64,000 nucleotides of DNA from Pseudomonadota bacterium. GTDB lineage: Bacteria > Pseudomonadota > Alphaproteobacteria > UBA8366. The notes under the pieces were generated by a model. That model worked only from the letters and a program-made list of their open reading frames with translations, was not told where the DNA came from and searched no databases. The DNA lies in contig JAYZAS010000010.1 in assembly GCA_036339585.1 (NCBI GenBank), positions 62,001 to 126,000 on the forward strand, given 5' to 3'. Positions 1-9,033 of this stretch are shown here, piece after piece. The stretch's first letter is position 1; each line of letters begins with the position of its first letter. The translations under genes were made by a program, and so were the position numbers.

Positions 1-300
1 AACATTTTCTGCTCGGCTTTGTGAAGAATTAATGCTGACAGCAGCCACGCCAAGAAGCTTCAAGGCGGTTACTTGATCTTGCATAAGTGCAACTAACGGA
101 GATATTACTACCGTAAGTCCGGGCCTTATCAATGCTGGAACCTGAAAACAAAAGCTTTTGCCAGAGCCCGTTGGCATAACAGCGAGTGCATTGTGACCAG
201 ACAAAAGCGTATCAATCACTTCCTCTTGCCCTGGCCTGAATTTGTCGAAGCCAAAAGTCTCCCGTAGGATCTTGTATTTATCAGACAATGAATTATTCAT
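1..300 (-). CDS. recQ: ATP-dependent DNA helicase RecQ, N-terminal part (runs off window)
   Basis: The reverse strand reads from an ATG at 300 to the window edge and gives the first 100 residues of a RecQ-type superfamily 2 helicase, a 3'-5' DNA helicase of recombination and replication repair. Visible are the RecQ motif 0 (FGFDKFRPGQEEVI, residues 14-27), Walker A MPTGSGKS (about 40-47) and the motif Ia region VISPLVALMQDQV. The catalytic DEAH box and the zinc and HRDC domains lie outside the window. The gene is divergent from the NTF2-like gene at 458. The identification rests on the motif 0 plus Walker A combination, which is diagnostic for RecQ. Confidence 0.93.
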   Translation of the reverse strand, partial: MNNSLSDKYKILRETFGFDKFRPGQEEVIDTLLSGHNALAVMPTGSGKSFCFQVPALIRPGLTVVISPLVALMQDQVTALKLLGVAAVSINSSQSRAENV

Positions 301-457
301 TTAACTTAGGTCGTGTTTATAATACCGTGAACATAACCTTTCTAAATAAATGTGTGACGTCGGAATAGTTATTTAAATCATTTCCTTGTGGACGAAATTG
401 GGGATGTTTGAGTAGTGATTTCCTCGCGATTAATATACAAACAGGGAGCATCCTAAG

Positions 458-838
458 ATGGAAGCAGCCAAATTTGCAGCCAATTGGGTAGATGTTGTTA
501 ATAAAAAATCCGTGACCCAGATACTTGCTCTTTACTCCGGAAGAGCCACTTTGCTGCCAACTTTTTCATCTATACCAGCCAAAGGGCACAATCAGATTGA
601 AGCTTATTTTAGGCGATTGTTGTCTCGGGATGCTGTCGCTGTGGAGCTTGATGACGAATCAGTCGGCGTAGATGATATATCAGCGAATACAAAGTCTACT
701 TATGGGACATATACTTTTTTGTACAACGTACGGGGAGTGAGAAAAAGTTTTCCGGCGCGATTCACCTTCGTTCTTGATACGGATAATATTGCACCCATAA
801 TACATCACCATTCATCACTAATTCCTCCTTCTTCATAA
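458..838 (+). CDS. NTF2-fold (SgcJ/EcaC or CaMKII-association-domain type) protein
   Basis: A 126-residue protein with no signal peptide or membrane segment. It opens with an AxxWVDVVNKKSVTQILALY helix typical of SnoaL/NTF2-like cone folds and ends with IIHHHSSLIPP, matching the I-x-HHSS-x-x-P signature of the SgcJ/EcaC and CaMKII-association-domain group. Members are small dimeric pockets; many have no known reaction. A purine-rich stretch ending in AGGGAGC lies about 10 nt before the ATG. It is an isolated gene between recQ and tRNA-Thr, so context gives no function. The family fold is well supported; the role is unknown. Confidence 0.75.
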   Translation: MEAAKFAANWVDVVNKKSVTQILALYSGRATLLPTFSSIPAKGHNQIEAYFRRLLSRDAVAVELDDESVGVDDISANTKSTYGTYTFLYNVRGVRKSFPARFTFVLDTDNIAPIIHHHSSLIPPSS

Positions 839-847
839 TTTGGAGGC

Positions 848-922
848 TGGTGCCGCCGAGTGGAATTGAACCACTGGCCTCGCCCTTACCAAGGGCGCGC
901 TCTACCCCTGAGCTACGGCGGC
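848..922 (-). tRNA. tRNA-Thr (anticodon GGT)
   Basis: The reverse strand folds as a full cloverleaf. The 7-bp acceptor GCCGCCG pairs with CGGCGGC, the D arm reads GCTCAGGGGTAGAGC, and the anticodon stem CGCCC/GGGCG closes a TTGGTAA loop with anticodon GGT (reads ACC). The T arm contains GTGGTTCAATTCCAC. The 3' CCA is encoded (848-850). Confidence 0.96.
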
Positions 923-1054
923 ACAACTGCTGAATGCCCGGTATATGCCATAGTGAACTTTGTCCGGCAAGCTGTTGAATTATTATCGTAACTGGTTTTT
1001 TTCGTTCGGTAGGTTTATTTATGAACGAACCTGTTAAACCGAATCACTTGGCAA

Positions 1055-1204
1055 ATGAATAAAAAAACCGCGAAACCGGAAACATCTAAAAATCTCAATG
1101 CGAGCGAAAAACGATCTAGCCGAAAAGCGCGACAGGGTGAAGCGTTGCGAGAGAACTTATTGAAAAGAAAGGCACAAAGAAGGCAGCGGCTAGAAAAGAA
1201 TTAA
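1055..1204 (+). CDS. Small highly basic protein (49 aa)
   Basis: A 49-residue reading frame from the ATG at 1055, rich in Lys and Arg. The C-terminal half (GEALRENLLKRKAQRRQR) resembles a short Arg/Lys-rich peptide with an LREAL..NL.RRK pattern that I recall being encoded near tRNA and murA genes in other alphaproteobacteria; that resemblance is from memory. It has no membrane segment and no cysteine. A 13-codon reading frame starting at 1021 overlaps its start in another frame. The function is unknown; nucleic-acid or ribosome contact would fit the charge but is only a guess. Confidence 0.5.
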   Translation: MNKKTAKPETSKNLNASEKRSSRKARQGEALRENLLKRKAQRRQRLEKN

Positions 1205-1312
1205 AAAAATAGGTGTTTTTCTTCCAAGACAAAAATTCAGAACTGAGCCTCGTCTTGTGAACCCGACCTTCATCGTTTAGTCATCAAATACAACAAAAAA
1301 AGTGGGGATAAC

Positions 1313-1867
1313 ATGACAATCATGCCAGATAGTTGGATTCGCGAGAAAGCCCATAAAGATGGCATGATTGATCCTTTTATTGATGCACAGAACCGTGATG
1401 GGACCATTTCGTTTGGTGTTTCATCATATGGATATGATGCGAGAGTAAGCAGAGAATTTAAGATTTTTACGAACGTGGATAATGCGATCGTTGATCCGAA
1501 GGCATTTTCGGACCAAAGTTTTGTCGAACGTGATACAGATGTCTGCATCATCCCACCAAATTCTTTTGCTCTTGCCTCTACGGTGGAATATTTCCGTATC
1601 CCTCGGAATGTTTTGGTTATTTGCCTTGGTAAGTCAACGTATGCTCGTTGCGGAATAATTGTGAATGTTACGCCGTTGGAGCCTGAGTGGGAAGGACATG
1701 TAACACTCGAATTTTCAAATACCACGCCATTGCCAGCGAAAATATATGCCGAAGAGGGAGCGTGCCAATTTTTGTTTCTCAAGGGTGATGGTGAGCCGGA
1801 TATATCATATGCCGACCGGAAGGGAAAATATATGGGGCAACGAGGGGTAACTCTGCCTAGGTTGTAA
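1313..1867 (+). CDS. dcd: dCTP deaminase
   Basis: This 184-residue protein converts dCTP to dUTP in the cytoplasm, feeding dUMP and thymidylate synthesis. It starts [11 protein letters not shown], like other Dcd proteins. Ser108 and Arg112 in GKSTYARCG, and Glu133 in the conserved [15 protein letters not shown] segment, correspond to the E. coli Ser111, Arg115 and catalytic Glu138. It is a trimeric dUTPase-fold enzyme, and the length suits the monofunctional deaminase. It lies upstream of murA on the same strand with an 83-nt gap, so the two may be co-transcribed. Confidence 0.96.
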   Translation: MTIMPDSWIREKAHKDGMIDPFIDAQNRDGTISFGVSSYGYDARVSREFKIFTNVDNAIVDPKAFSDQSFVERDTDVCIIPPNSFALASTVEYFRIPRNVLVICLGKSTYARCGIIVNVTPLEPEWEGHVTLEFSNTTPLPAKIYAEEGACQFLFLKGDGEPDISYADRKGKYMGQRGVTLPRL

Positions 1868-1950
1868 AAAATTAGTTCTACATGGGTACTGAGTAATTCA
1901 GCTTCGACTGAATGGTATCTACTTTCCCAGCGGTGAAATTGAAGAGTGCT

Positions 1951-3225
1951 ATGGATCGCGTAAGAATCAAAGGCGGACACAGAATTGAGGGAATAATTCC
2001 AATTAGTGGAGCCAAGAATGCTGCTCTGCCTTTAATGGCCGCAAGTTTACTCACCGGGGAGCCGGTAACATTATCTAATGTGCCGAATTTGGAGGATATA
2101 AGAACGCTAGCTGACTTGCTTGAACAGCATGGTGTGTTTGTTGATAGACATTTAGATAGGGCAGAAATTACCTTTACTGCGTGCGAAATAAGTAACACGA
2201 CAGCACCTTATGATTTGGTGAGGAAGATGAGGGCTAGCGTGCTTGTGCTCGGACCTATTCTCAGCCGATTCGGTAAAGCCAAAGTGTCATTGCCTGGTGG
2301 TTGTGCGATTGGTACTAGGCCTATTGATTTGCATTTAAAGGCTCTAGAGCTTTTGGGTGCAGATATAGTTCTCGATGGGGGCTATGTCTTGGCTTCAGCT
2401 CCCTGCGGATTGAAGGGCGCCGATATCACGTTTCCTTTCGTTTCAGTGGGAGCTACCGAAAATATTATGATGGCAGCCACCCTCGCTGACGGAGAAACGA
2501 GGTTGATCAATGCTGCCCGTGAACCTGAAATAATTGATCTCGCGAATTGTTTAACTTCCATGGGCGCAAGTATCGAGGGGATAGGGAGTGATACGCTGGT
2601 AATTCAGGGCAGAAAATTACTTGGAGGTGTGCGCCACACAGTCATGCCAGACAGAATTGAGACCGGGACATATGCAATGGCTGCTGCAGCTACCGGCGGC
2701 GACGTACTGCTGAAAGGTGCTCAACCGAAACATCTTGTTGCGGTAACTGATAAACTAACGGAGGCTGGGGCTGTAATCACAGAGATTCCCGGAAAGAACG
2801 GAGGGCTACGAATAGCTTGTCAAGGCGGTGGTTTAGTTGGTGTTGACGTTATGACTGAGCCCTTTCCCGGTTTTCCAACAGACCTTCAGGCCCAATTTAT
2901 GGCTCTGCTGAGTCTATCGGATGGAGCGTCGATGATAACGGAGCAAATCTTTGAAAATCGATTCATGCATGTACCTGAACTGATGCGTATGGGTGCAAAC
3001 ATAAATTTGCATGGAGGGTCGGCAATGGTTCGAGGTGTTAAGGCCCTTAAAGGAGCGCCTGTGATGGCTACTGATCTTCGCGCTTCCGTTAGCTTAGTAA
3101 TAGCGGGTCTTGCTGCTGAAGGTGAGACGCTAGTGAGTAGAGTCTATCATCTCGATCGTGGTTATGAATGTCTGGAAAGAAAATTAGCATCGTGTGGTGC
3201 GCAGATAGAGCGCATTGAGGATTAG
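1951..3225 (+). CDS. murA: UDP-N-acetylglucosamine 1-carboxyvinyltransferase MurA
   Basis: MurA transfers enolpyruvate from PEP to UDP-GlcNAc, the first committed step of peptidoglycan synthesis, in the cytoplasm. From the ATG at 1951 the protein has 424 residues beginning [14 protein letters not shown], the usual MurA start; the frame stays open upstream to an ATG at 1912 that would add 13 unrelated residues. Lys22 and Asn23 lie in AKNAALP. The PEP-reactive Cys118 lies in [11 protein letters not shown], so the enzyme is the fosfomycin-sensitive Cys type. DUF2948 follows after 3 nt. Confidence 0.96.
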   Translation: MDRVRIKGGHRIEGIIPISGAKNAALPLMAASLLTGEPVTLSNVPNLEDIRTLADLLEQHGVFVDRHLDRAEITFTACEISNTTAPYDLVRKMRASVLVLGPILSRFGKAKVSLPGGCAIGTRPIDLHLKALELLGADIVLDGGYVLASAPCGLKGADITFPFVSVGATENIMMAATLADGETRLINAAREPEIIDLANCLTSMGASIEGIGSDTLVIQGRKLLGGVRHTVMPDRIETGTYAMAAAATGGDVLLKGAQPKHLVAVTDKLTEAGAVITEIPGKNGGLRIACQGGGLVGVDVMTEPFPGFPTDLQAQFMALLSLSDGASMITEQIFENRFMHVPELMRMGANINLHGGSAMVRGVKALKGAPVMATDLRASVSLVIAGLAAEGETLVSRVYHLDRGYECLERKLASCGAQIERIED

Positions 3226-3228
3226 CCA

Positions 3229-3660
3229 ATGACTGAAGAGGCGGAATATTCGCCTATAAAATTGAGAGCATGTTCGCTTGAAGACCTTTCGTTAATCTCG
3301 GCACTATTGCAGGACGCGATAGTGCCGATCGGAGATATTGCATTTCTTAAGGATGAGAAATCCTTTGTCTTAGTTGCAAGCAGATATTGCTGGGAATATG
3401 ATAATAAGGGGAGCGGGCTTCGTGTTTTGTCCGGGCTCCGTTTTGATTGTGTAAAGCGCGCAGTTTCCAGAGAAATTGATCGTCGTGATAGAAACCAATT
3501 TCTGGAATTATTATCTATAAATTATTCAGATGGCTTTGTTGCAATCCATTTTTCTCGAGGAGGAGCGGTCCGTCTGGAGGTTGAGCGTCTCAACGTTGCT
3601 GTCCAAGACCTTTCCGAACCCCACCCAACAACATTTCAACCTCGGCATTCCGAAAATTGA
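3229..3660 (+). CDS. DUF2948 family protein
   Basis: A 143-residue cytoplasmic protein recognised as DUF2948, an alphaproteobacterial family usually found between murA and hisD. Signature stretches are LEDLSLISALLQDAI and the SRYCWE-type motif near residue 55. A DLSEPHPTTFQPRH tail matches the family's typical C-terminus, so the gene is complete. It begins 3 nt after murA and is surely in the same transcript. The biochemical role is not known. The expected downstream partner hisD is displaced by about 7.6 kb here. Confidence 0.85.
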   Translation: MTEEAEYSPIKLRACSLEDLSLISALLQDAIVPIGDIAFLKDEKSFVLVASRYCWEYDNKGSGLRVLSGLRFDCVKRAVSREIDRRDRNQFLELLSINYSDGFVAIHFSRGGAVRLEVERLNVAVQDLSEPHPTTFQPRHSEN

Positions 3661-3790
3661 ACTCTTACCGAATGCGATCAAAGGTTCAAAATTAAAAGTT
3701 TTGATATTCTAATTAAAAGGCTGAGTTGTAAATGCCGTAAAATAACACTTCACTTGATAAGGATCATTGTGTTGTAGATATCACAACGAT

Positions 3791-4177
3791 TTAAAGGTTT
3801 TTGTCGATGCGTTTCCAGTAACTATCCTTCACTGCAATTTTATCATCTCGGAATGTGTAAATATCTATGCCTCTTTGATCAACTACAGTACCATCATTAA
3901 GTTCTCCAGTGGCACGGAAACAGCCGAACACTTTTTCTTCGGAAAAATGGATGGATGTTTCGGAAAACTTTATTTCTTTGGTCGCGAGATCACGTTCTTG
4001 TAGAGCTGCGCGAACCGCATCTTTCCCGCTGACAAGCTTGCCATCAGGTGCGTCCGGACCCTCTGCAAGTCGCCATTGGAAATCCTCAGTTACACATTCC
4101 AAAATACCCTCGATATCGCCTTTATTAAAAGCTTTGCCAAAGTGCCGCAGTAAGCTCATTGCTTTTTCCTGGTCCAT
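3791..4177 (-). CDS. SnoaL/NTF2-like protein, ketosteroid-isomerase fold
   Basis: A 128-residue protein with the NTF2-like pattern: an N-terminal helix (LLRHFGKAFNKGDIEGILECV), TEDFQWRL, a conserved central GKDAVRAAL, and a C-terminal beta strand pair with RGIDIYTFRDDKIAVKDSYWK. Proteins of this type are small isomerases, hydratases or simply ligand binders. It lies downstream of the MmgE/PrpD gene on the same strand with a 160-nt gap and may be expressed with it. No catalytic assignment is possible. Confidence 0.75.
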   Translation of the reverse strand: MDQEKAMSLLRHFGKAFNKGDIEGILECVTEDFQWRLAEGPDAPDGKLVSGKDAVRAALQERDLATKEIKFSETSIHFSEEKVFGCFRATGELNDGTVVDQRGIDIYTFRDDKIAVKDSYWKRIDKNL

Positions 4178-4338
4178 TTAAATTTACCATTCCTTTTTCA
4201 TTTTAATAAGTTATTAAGAACCAATATGCCCAATCAGGTGTTGCTAATACGCCCCCAATGACTGCAATTATTGATGGGGGGAAAAGAATTTTTAGAGAGA
4301 AAAATTAGGCCCTTTGCCAAATTATTTGGTTAACTTTA

Positions 4339-5712
4339 TCATTCCGGTGTATGCGCTTTTCCCACTCGTATTATATCCATTAGTTCGGTGATATTACCTA
4401 GACTTTCTAGTTTCGCAACGAGCTCAATTACTCTTTCAATGTGCCTATTTGGAAGTGCAAATTCACAACAATCGCGAAACTTTGCTAAACGTTCATCATG
4501 AGTAAGTGGATGACCCCACATGCCGCGGGGCTTATCGCAGCGCTCTAAAAGTTCTTTGCCGGTTTTGGTTTTCACTCGGACGATGGCGTAACAATCTTGA
4601 AAGCTCCTAGGGATGTCACTGCGCATATTTAGATGGACTTTTGGCAACAAAGCTTTCACGTCTTCTGCAAAGCGTCTTTTATCTGAAAAGGTTGCCACTT
4701 TGACTTTTCGGTCAAGCAGTGCAACAGCAGTCGTATATTGAACCGAAAATTTACCGTCAAGTCCACTTTCTGGCTCTGGCCTGTCAACATAATGAAAATT
4801 CGGAAAATCGACTATAACGCTATGAATGTCGTCGGCATTTAGATCATGTTTGGTCGCCAGCTGTATCGCCGCGTCAATCGGTCGATGCGTGAAATAATTT
4901 GCGGGATGTTTTTTGAAACCTACGCCGGGATTTTCCATTCTAAAGGGTTTTGCAAAATCCTTTAGGAAGAGATCAAGCTCAACGTTTTTGGCTCCGTAAA
5001 AAAGCTCAAAAAATCCGCCTGCTCCCAACATATCCCGGTTGGCAGTCCATCCTAATCTCGCAAGTGTCGCACACTCCACCCCCATTCTAGCTGCGTGGCC
5101 CGAATGGCTGGATTTAGTCATTGTTCCCGTATTGGTTGAAATCGATCCAGCTCGCGAGCCCCCTATACCTATTGCACGCAAAAATTCTGGTTTATCCAGC
5201 TGAAGCAATATTCCGGATGCCGTAACTGCACCCATCAGGCCAGATACACCAGGTTTATGAAAACCTGTTCCAGCATCAATGGCTGCAGATGCTACCCGCA
5301 TGCGTCCTTGTACCTCGAAGGCCAGGGTAATAGCTCTTATTATTTCTGTTCCTGGAGATTTGTCGCGCTCTGCGATTGCTAATATTGCCGGCAGAGTTGG
5401 TGAAGTTGGATGATTTAGCGGCCACCAAGTGTTGTCGAAGTCAAGCGCATGAGCAAGACATCCATTCGCATAAGCTGCATTCAACACATTTGATTTAAAA
5501 TTACCGCAAATGAGGCTTGAGGTGGGGCTACCGCCTAACTCTTTCGTATATTCGAACACGATACGCCCTAGCCCAAGCGGCTCACCGGCGCCTGCTATCA
5601 TGACGCCAATCCCGTCGAGGCATACCTGGCGAGCTATCTCCTGTACATCATCAGGAATATCTTCATATTTTGTTGAGACTAGAATATCGACAAGATTTTC
5701 AGTTAATGTCAC
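4339..5712 (-). CDS. MmgE/PrpD family protein (copy 1)
   Basis: A 457-residue member of the MmgE/PrpD superfamily, which includes 2-methylcitrate dehydratase PrpD, cis-aconitate decarboxylase and iminodisuccinate epimerase. Family landmarks are the N-terminal LDGIGVMIAGA, CLAHALDFDNTW (the AHxxDFDD-like active-site loop), SHSGHAARMGVECATLARLG, and the KKHPANYFTHRPIDA segment. The frame remains open to an ATG at 5751, but GGAGGG six nt before a GTG at 5712 makes the GTG the likely start. It is divergent from queE. The true substrate cannot be predicted; three further paralogues sit in this window. Confidence 0.85.
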   Translation of the reverse strand: MTLTENLVDILVSTKYEDIPDDVQEIARQVCLDGIGVMIAGAGEPLGLGRIVFEYTKELGGSPTSSLICGNFKSNVLNAAYANGCLAHALDFDNTWWPLNHPTSPTLPAILAIAERDKSPGTEIIRAITLAFEVQGRMRVASAAIDAGTGFHKPGVSGLMGAVTASGILLQLDKPEFLRAIGIGGSRAGSISTNTGTMTKSSHSGHAARMGVECATLARLGWTANRDMLGAGGFFELFYGAKNVELDLFLKDFAKPFRMENPGVGFKKHPANYFTHRPIDAAIQLATKHDLNADDIHSVIVDFPNFHYVDRPEPESGLDGKFSVQYTTAVALLDRKVKVATFSDKRRFAEDVKALLPKVHLNMRSDIPRSFQDCYAIVRVKTKTGKELLERCDKPRGMWGHPLTHDERLAKFRDCCEFALPNRHIERVIELVAKLESLGNITELMDIIRVGKAHTPE

Positions 5713-5718
5713 CTCTAT

Positions 5719-5724
5719 CCCTCC
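5719..5724 (-). promoter_or_regulatory. Shine-Dalgarno deciding the MmgE/PrpD start
   Basis: GGAGGG on the reverse strand, with a 6-nt spacer to the GTG at 5712. The ATG 39 nt upstream has no comparable site. Confidence 0.7.
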
Positions 5725-5815
5725 GGTGATATGTGTTGCGTAGCGGCCCATGTAAAGGCATTAAAGACTGAAGTGAAATTGGCGGCAAGATAGCTACCAG
5801 AATAAGGTTTGAACG

Positions 5816-6454
5816 ATGGTTTATAGTGTGAAAGAACTTTATTATACCTTGCAAGGAGAAGGCATTCAAACAGGCCGGCCAGCTGTGTTTTGTCGTTTTT
5901 CTGGCTGCAACCTATGGAGTGGGCGAGAAAGGGAGAGACCTACCGCTATTTGCCAATTTTGTGACACAGAATTTGTTGGAGTAGATGGGCCGGGTGGTGG
6001 AAAGTTTAATAATGCTCTAGAACTGGCACGAGCAATCGCGGAAACTTGGGCAAGCTCATCAGAGGGAGGAGTGCCCTATGTGGTATGCACTGGCGGAGAA
6101 CCTTTATTGCAATTGGATACACCTTTAATCGAGGCTTTAAAACAGGAACAATTTCAGATAGGGATTGAAACTAACGGCACAATTTCGGCCCCCGAAGGCT
6201 TAGACTGGGTCTGTGTCAGCCCGAAAGCTAATTCAGCATTGGTTCAGACAAGCGGTAATGAGTTGAAACTTGTGTATCCACAACATGGAGTCGACCCGGC
6301 TATTTATATTCACCTCGCTTTTGAACATTTCCTACTTCAACCGAAAGACGGACCTAATCGTGATATAAATACATCTCGGGCAGCCAAATATTGCGAAGAA
6401 CACAAAGAATGGCGTGTGAGCGTACAGACACATAAATTAGTTGGTTTGATGTAA
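5816..6454 (+). CDS. queE: 7-carboxy-7-deazaguanine synthase QueE (radical SAM)
   Basis: QueE rearranges 6-carboxytetrahydropterin to 7-carboxy-7-deazaguanine, the radical-SAM step of queuosine (preQ0) synthesis. The 212-residue protein begins YSVKELYYTLQGEG, the family's start. The cluster cysteines are Cys31, Cys46 and Cys49 with 14 residues between the first two, the extended CX14CX2C spacing known from Burkholderia-type QueE rather than a plain CX3CX2C. The C-terminus WRVSVQTHKLVGLM is typical and complete. It is an isolated plus-strand gene between minus-strand catabolic genes; queC, queD and queF are not in the window. Confidence 0.93.
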   Translation: MVYSVKELYYTLQGEGIQTGRPAVFCRFSGCNLWSGRERERPTAICQFCDTEFVGVDGPGGGKFNNALELARAIAETWASSSEGGVPYVVCTGGEPLLQLDTPLIEALKQEQFQIGIETNGTISAPEGLDWVCVSPKANSALVQTSGNELKLVYPQHGVDPAIYIHLAFEHFLLQPKDGPNRDINTSRAAKYCEEHKEWRVSVQTHKLVGLM

Positions 6455-6519
6455 AGCTTTTCGTGGAGTGCATAAACAATATTGTGTGGCACTATCGTGT
6501 AAGTATGCCATTGGTTTTG

Positions 6520-7356
6520 TCAATGTGTGGGGGTGCCTCTTACGGTCGTGCGCAGGAAAATTCGCGGCTGTCGCAGAGGGTTGTCCCCTGTTGCACGATG
6601 CCAACAGCAACGGTTATCCCAGACAATAGTATCATTCATACGCCATTCGTGTGTTTCTTGGAATTGAGACTGAACGCACCACGCAAACACTTCATTCAAT
6701 AAAGCCCACGCTTTTTCGTGATCCAAACCCATTATCGAGACCGTGTGCGCAGGATTTATAAACACAGATTTTTTGCCGGTCTCTGGATGGGTCCTTATTG
6801 CAGGATGTTGCACGGGATGCCTATTTTTATTGCGCGTTGAAAGTCTTTCTTGGCCGCTTGCAGTAATACCACCGTAGCGAAAAGTGGCCAACTGCCCTTC
6901 TATCCGCGACTTGAGGTGACTCGGCATTTTTGCAAACGCGAGTGTCATATTAGCAAATTCTGTATCGCCACCAACATCAGGAATTTGTTGAGTATGCAGG
7001 AGTGTTGCTTTAGCAGGAGACTCGAAGTAACACATATCAGTATGCCATGCATTACCCCGTGCTTCTTTAGCCGAATCAATTTCACCATTCTCATCGAGGT
7101 TGGTCATTACTATCAGTTCTTCAAAGTCTGGGTGTCTATACTTCTTAGTGATATGAGGTTGGAGGGCGCCAAACTGTGCAGCAAACTGTACAAATAAGCT
7201 TGGCGTCAGAGGTTGGTCTCTAAATACGAGGACCTTATGGTCAAGGAAGGCGTGATTAATATGATCCCATGTCTCAGGGTCAATAGGCCGAGTGATATCG
7301 ACGCCGGTGATCTCGGCTAACATCACTTTCCCAAGCTTATTGATCTCGACGGCCAT
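6520..7356 (-). CDS. TauD/TfdA family Fe(II)/2-oxoglutarate dioxygenase (1)
   Basis: A 278-residue cytoplasmic dioxygenase of the TauD/TfdA family, which uses 2-oxoglutarate and O2 to hydroxylate a small substrate such as taurine or an aryloxyacetate, often releasing sulfite or an aldehyde. The iron ligands are His105 and Asp107 in WHTDMCY plus His253 in CCWHRATGDN; the 2OG-binding Arg lies in PRIFLRTTVRG (265 or 269). It starts 2 nt after the carboxyltransferase stop, so the two are one transcript. The substrate is unknown. Confidence 0.88.
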   Translation of the reverse strand: MAVEINKLGKVMLAEITGVDITRPIDPETWDHINHAFLDHKVLVFRDQPLTPSLFVQFAAQFGALQPHITKKYRHPDFEELIVMTNLDENGEIDSAKEARGNAWHTDMCYFESPAKATLLHTQQIPDVGGDTEFANMTLAFAKMPSHLKSRIEGQLATFRYGGITASGQERLSTRNKNRHPVQHPAIRTHPETGKKSVFINPAHTVSIMGLDHEKAWALLNEVFAWCVQSQFQETHEWRMNDTIVWDNRCCWHRATGDNPLRQPRIFLRTTVRGTPTH

Positions 7357-7358
7357 CC

Positions 7359-8909
7359 TTATGGACGCATTGTCTTTGCTACCGGACCAAGATGCGATTT
7401 TGTTACCTCATATGCTTCCTCGATCCAATCACAGAGCAGGGGACGAGTTTCTCTCGGATCAATGATGTCCGGTATTGAAAATTTTTCCGCAGTACGAAAT
7501 GGCGATGTGAATTTAGAGTAATATTGTTCCAGTTCATTTAGTCGAGCCTCGGGGTTCTCAGAGGCTTCAATGTCTTTTCGGTATGCCGCCCAAATACCTC
7601 CCTCAAGAGGAATAGAGCCCCAGTATCCTGATGGCCAAGCATAGCGAAGGTTAATGCCTCTTTTCCGACCGTGCATGCCACCTGCTAATCCAAAGGCCCG
7701 CTTCATGATGATTGAGCACCATGGAGTTTGGCTTTGCTCAATGGCGGCCAAACATTTAAGGACTGATCTTATAGTGCCAGTTTTCTCTGCAGCAAGGCCC
7801 GGCATCACACCAGGAACGTCGACAAAATTGACGATAGGGATATGGAAGTTGTCACACAGGTCAACAAACTTTTCAGTCTTCATCGCTGATGCACGTGTCA
7901 TTGCTCCTCCTGCATAATTGGGGTCATTCGCCATAACTCCAACAACGTACCCATTGAGCCTCGCGAGACTAGTCACAAGTGAAGGCCCGATCTTTGGCGC
8001 TATTTCAAAAATTGAGTTTTTGTCGAGCACTGCCTCAAGGATTTGGCGCACTTTATAACTTCGGCGGCGGTTCCGAGGTATCACCCCCAATAGCATTTCC
8101 TCACGTCGGTCCGGGGTGTCCGAAGTCTCTATACGGGGTGGCAAATGATGAACGTTCTGTGGCATGTAGGATAAAAATTGTCGGGCTTGATCGAAGGCGT
8201 CTTGTTCATCTTTTGCGGCATTGTCTACGGCCCCATTGTCACGTGTTTGTATTCGCCAACCTCCAAGTTCTTCTTTGTCAAGGTCCTCTGCCATTGCAGC
8301 TTTCACTACAGGTGGTCCCGCAGCAAAAACCTGGCTGGTACCCTTAACCATTACTGAAAAGTGAGCGTAGCCAACTTTGATAGCCCCAAGGCCTGCGCAG
8401 GCACCTAGCGCGATACCCACAACAGGCACTTCTCCCATCAGTTGAAATTGCGGCCAGCTGGGATAACCTGGAATTTTTGTGAAACCCATCTTTTCAAGAA
8501 GTTTAACACTGCCACCGGCACTATCCACAAGTCGCAGCAGAGGCATCTTCATTTCGAGGGCATATCGTTCAATGTAAAGCCATTTCTCAGCAATTGTTGC
8601 TTCTGATGAGCCTCCTCGAATTGTGAAATCGTCAATTGAAACAGCCACTTTCTTTTGGTTGATACGACCCTTGCCAATGATTGCGTTGGATGGTGTTGAC
8701 GAAATAAAGTCACCTTTCTCGTCATATTCACCTTTGCCCGCAATTTTACCCATTTCCCGGAAACTATTTGTATCAAGAAGCATGTCGATACGTTCCCGTG
8801 CCGTATTCTTCCCTATTGAATGCTGATAATCTCGCCCCTTTTTGCCGCCAAGCTGTTCTGCCAAATCAGCTCGTTTATTCAACTCATCAACTTCTGACTT
8901 CCAACTCAT
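7359..8909 (-). CDS. Acyl-CoA carboxylase, carboxyltransferase (beta) subunit
   Basis: A 516-residue carboxyltransferase of the propionyl-CoA / methylmalonyl-CoA / acyl-CoA carboxylase class, which moves carboxyl from carboxybiotin onto an acyl-CoA. The N half has GKNTARERIDMLLD and the acyl-CoA-binding LVDSAGGSVKLLE. The C half has MANDPNYAGGAMTRASAMKTEKFVD-type carboxybiotin segments and FVDVPGVMPG, AFGLAGGMHG. An ATG at 8969 is in frame, but the family starts at MSWKSEVDELNKRA (8909), preceded by GGGAAAG. No biotin carboxylase or carrier is adjacent; candidates lie at 38.4-40.0 kb. It is co-transcribed with the dioxygenase at 6520 and divergent from the SucC-like gene. Substrate is uncertain. 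Confidence 0.88.
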   Translation of the reverse strand: MSWKSEVDELNKRADLAEQLGGKKGRDYQHSIGKNTARERIDMLLDTNSFREMGKIAGKGEYDEKGDFISSTPSNAIIGKGRINQKKVAVSIDDFTIRGGSSEATIAEKWLYIERYALEMKMPLLRLVDSAGGSVKLLEKMGFTKIPGYPSWPQFQLMGEVPVVGIALGACAGLGAIKVGYAHFSVMVKGTSQVFAAGPPVVKAAMAEDLDKEELGGWRIQTRDNGAVDNAAKDEQDAFDQARQFLSYMPQNVHHLPPRIETSDTPDRREEMLLGVIPRNRRRSYKVRQILEAVLDKNSIFEIAPKIGPSLVTSLARLNGYVVGVMANDPNYAGGAMTRASAMKTEKFVDLCDNFHIPIVNFVDVPGVMPGLAAEKTGTIRSVLKCLAAIEQSQTPWCSIIMKRAFGLAGGMHGRKRGINLRYAWPSGYWGSIPLEGGIWAAYRKDIEASENPEARLNELEQYYSKFTSPFRTAEKFSIPDIIDPRETRPLLCDWIEEAYEVTKSHLGPVAKTMRP

Positions 8910-9019
8910 TTTTTCTTTCCCGATCTTTTGTTGAATGGCATTACGTTTGTTATTATTTCCAATATCCATTAGGAGTGGTGTGTAAATAGCTGTGAGTTAT
9001 ATCAGAAGCAATAAGTTTG

Positions 9020-9027
9020 AGGAGGGG
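9020..9027 (+). promoter_or_regulatory. Shine-Dalgarno deciding the SucC-like start
   Basis: AGGAGGGG followed by a 6-nt spacer to a GTG at 9034. The upstream in-frame GTG at 8992 has only a distant AGGAG. Confidence 0.7.
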
Positions 9028-9033
9028 CGAAGC

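Noticed and set aside
1270-1980. 236-codon minus-strand frame across dcd
   Set aside because: Fully antisense to dcd, which has all family residues; the long open frame is a by-product of dcd codon use.
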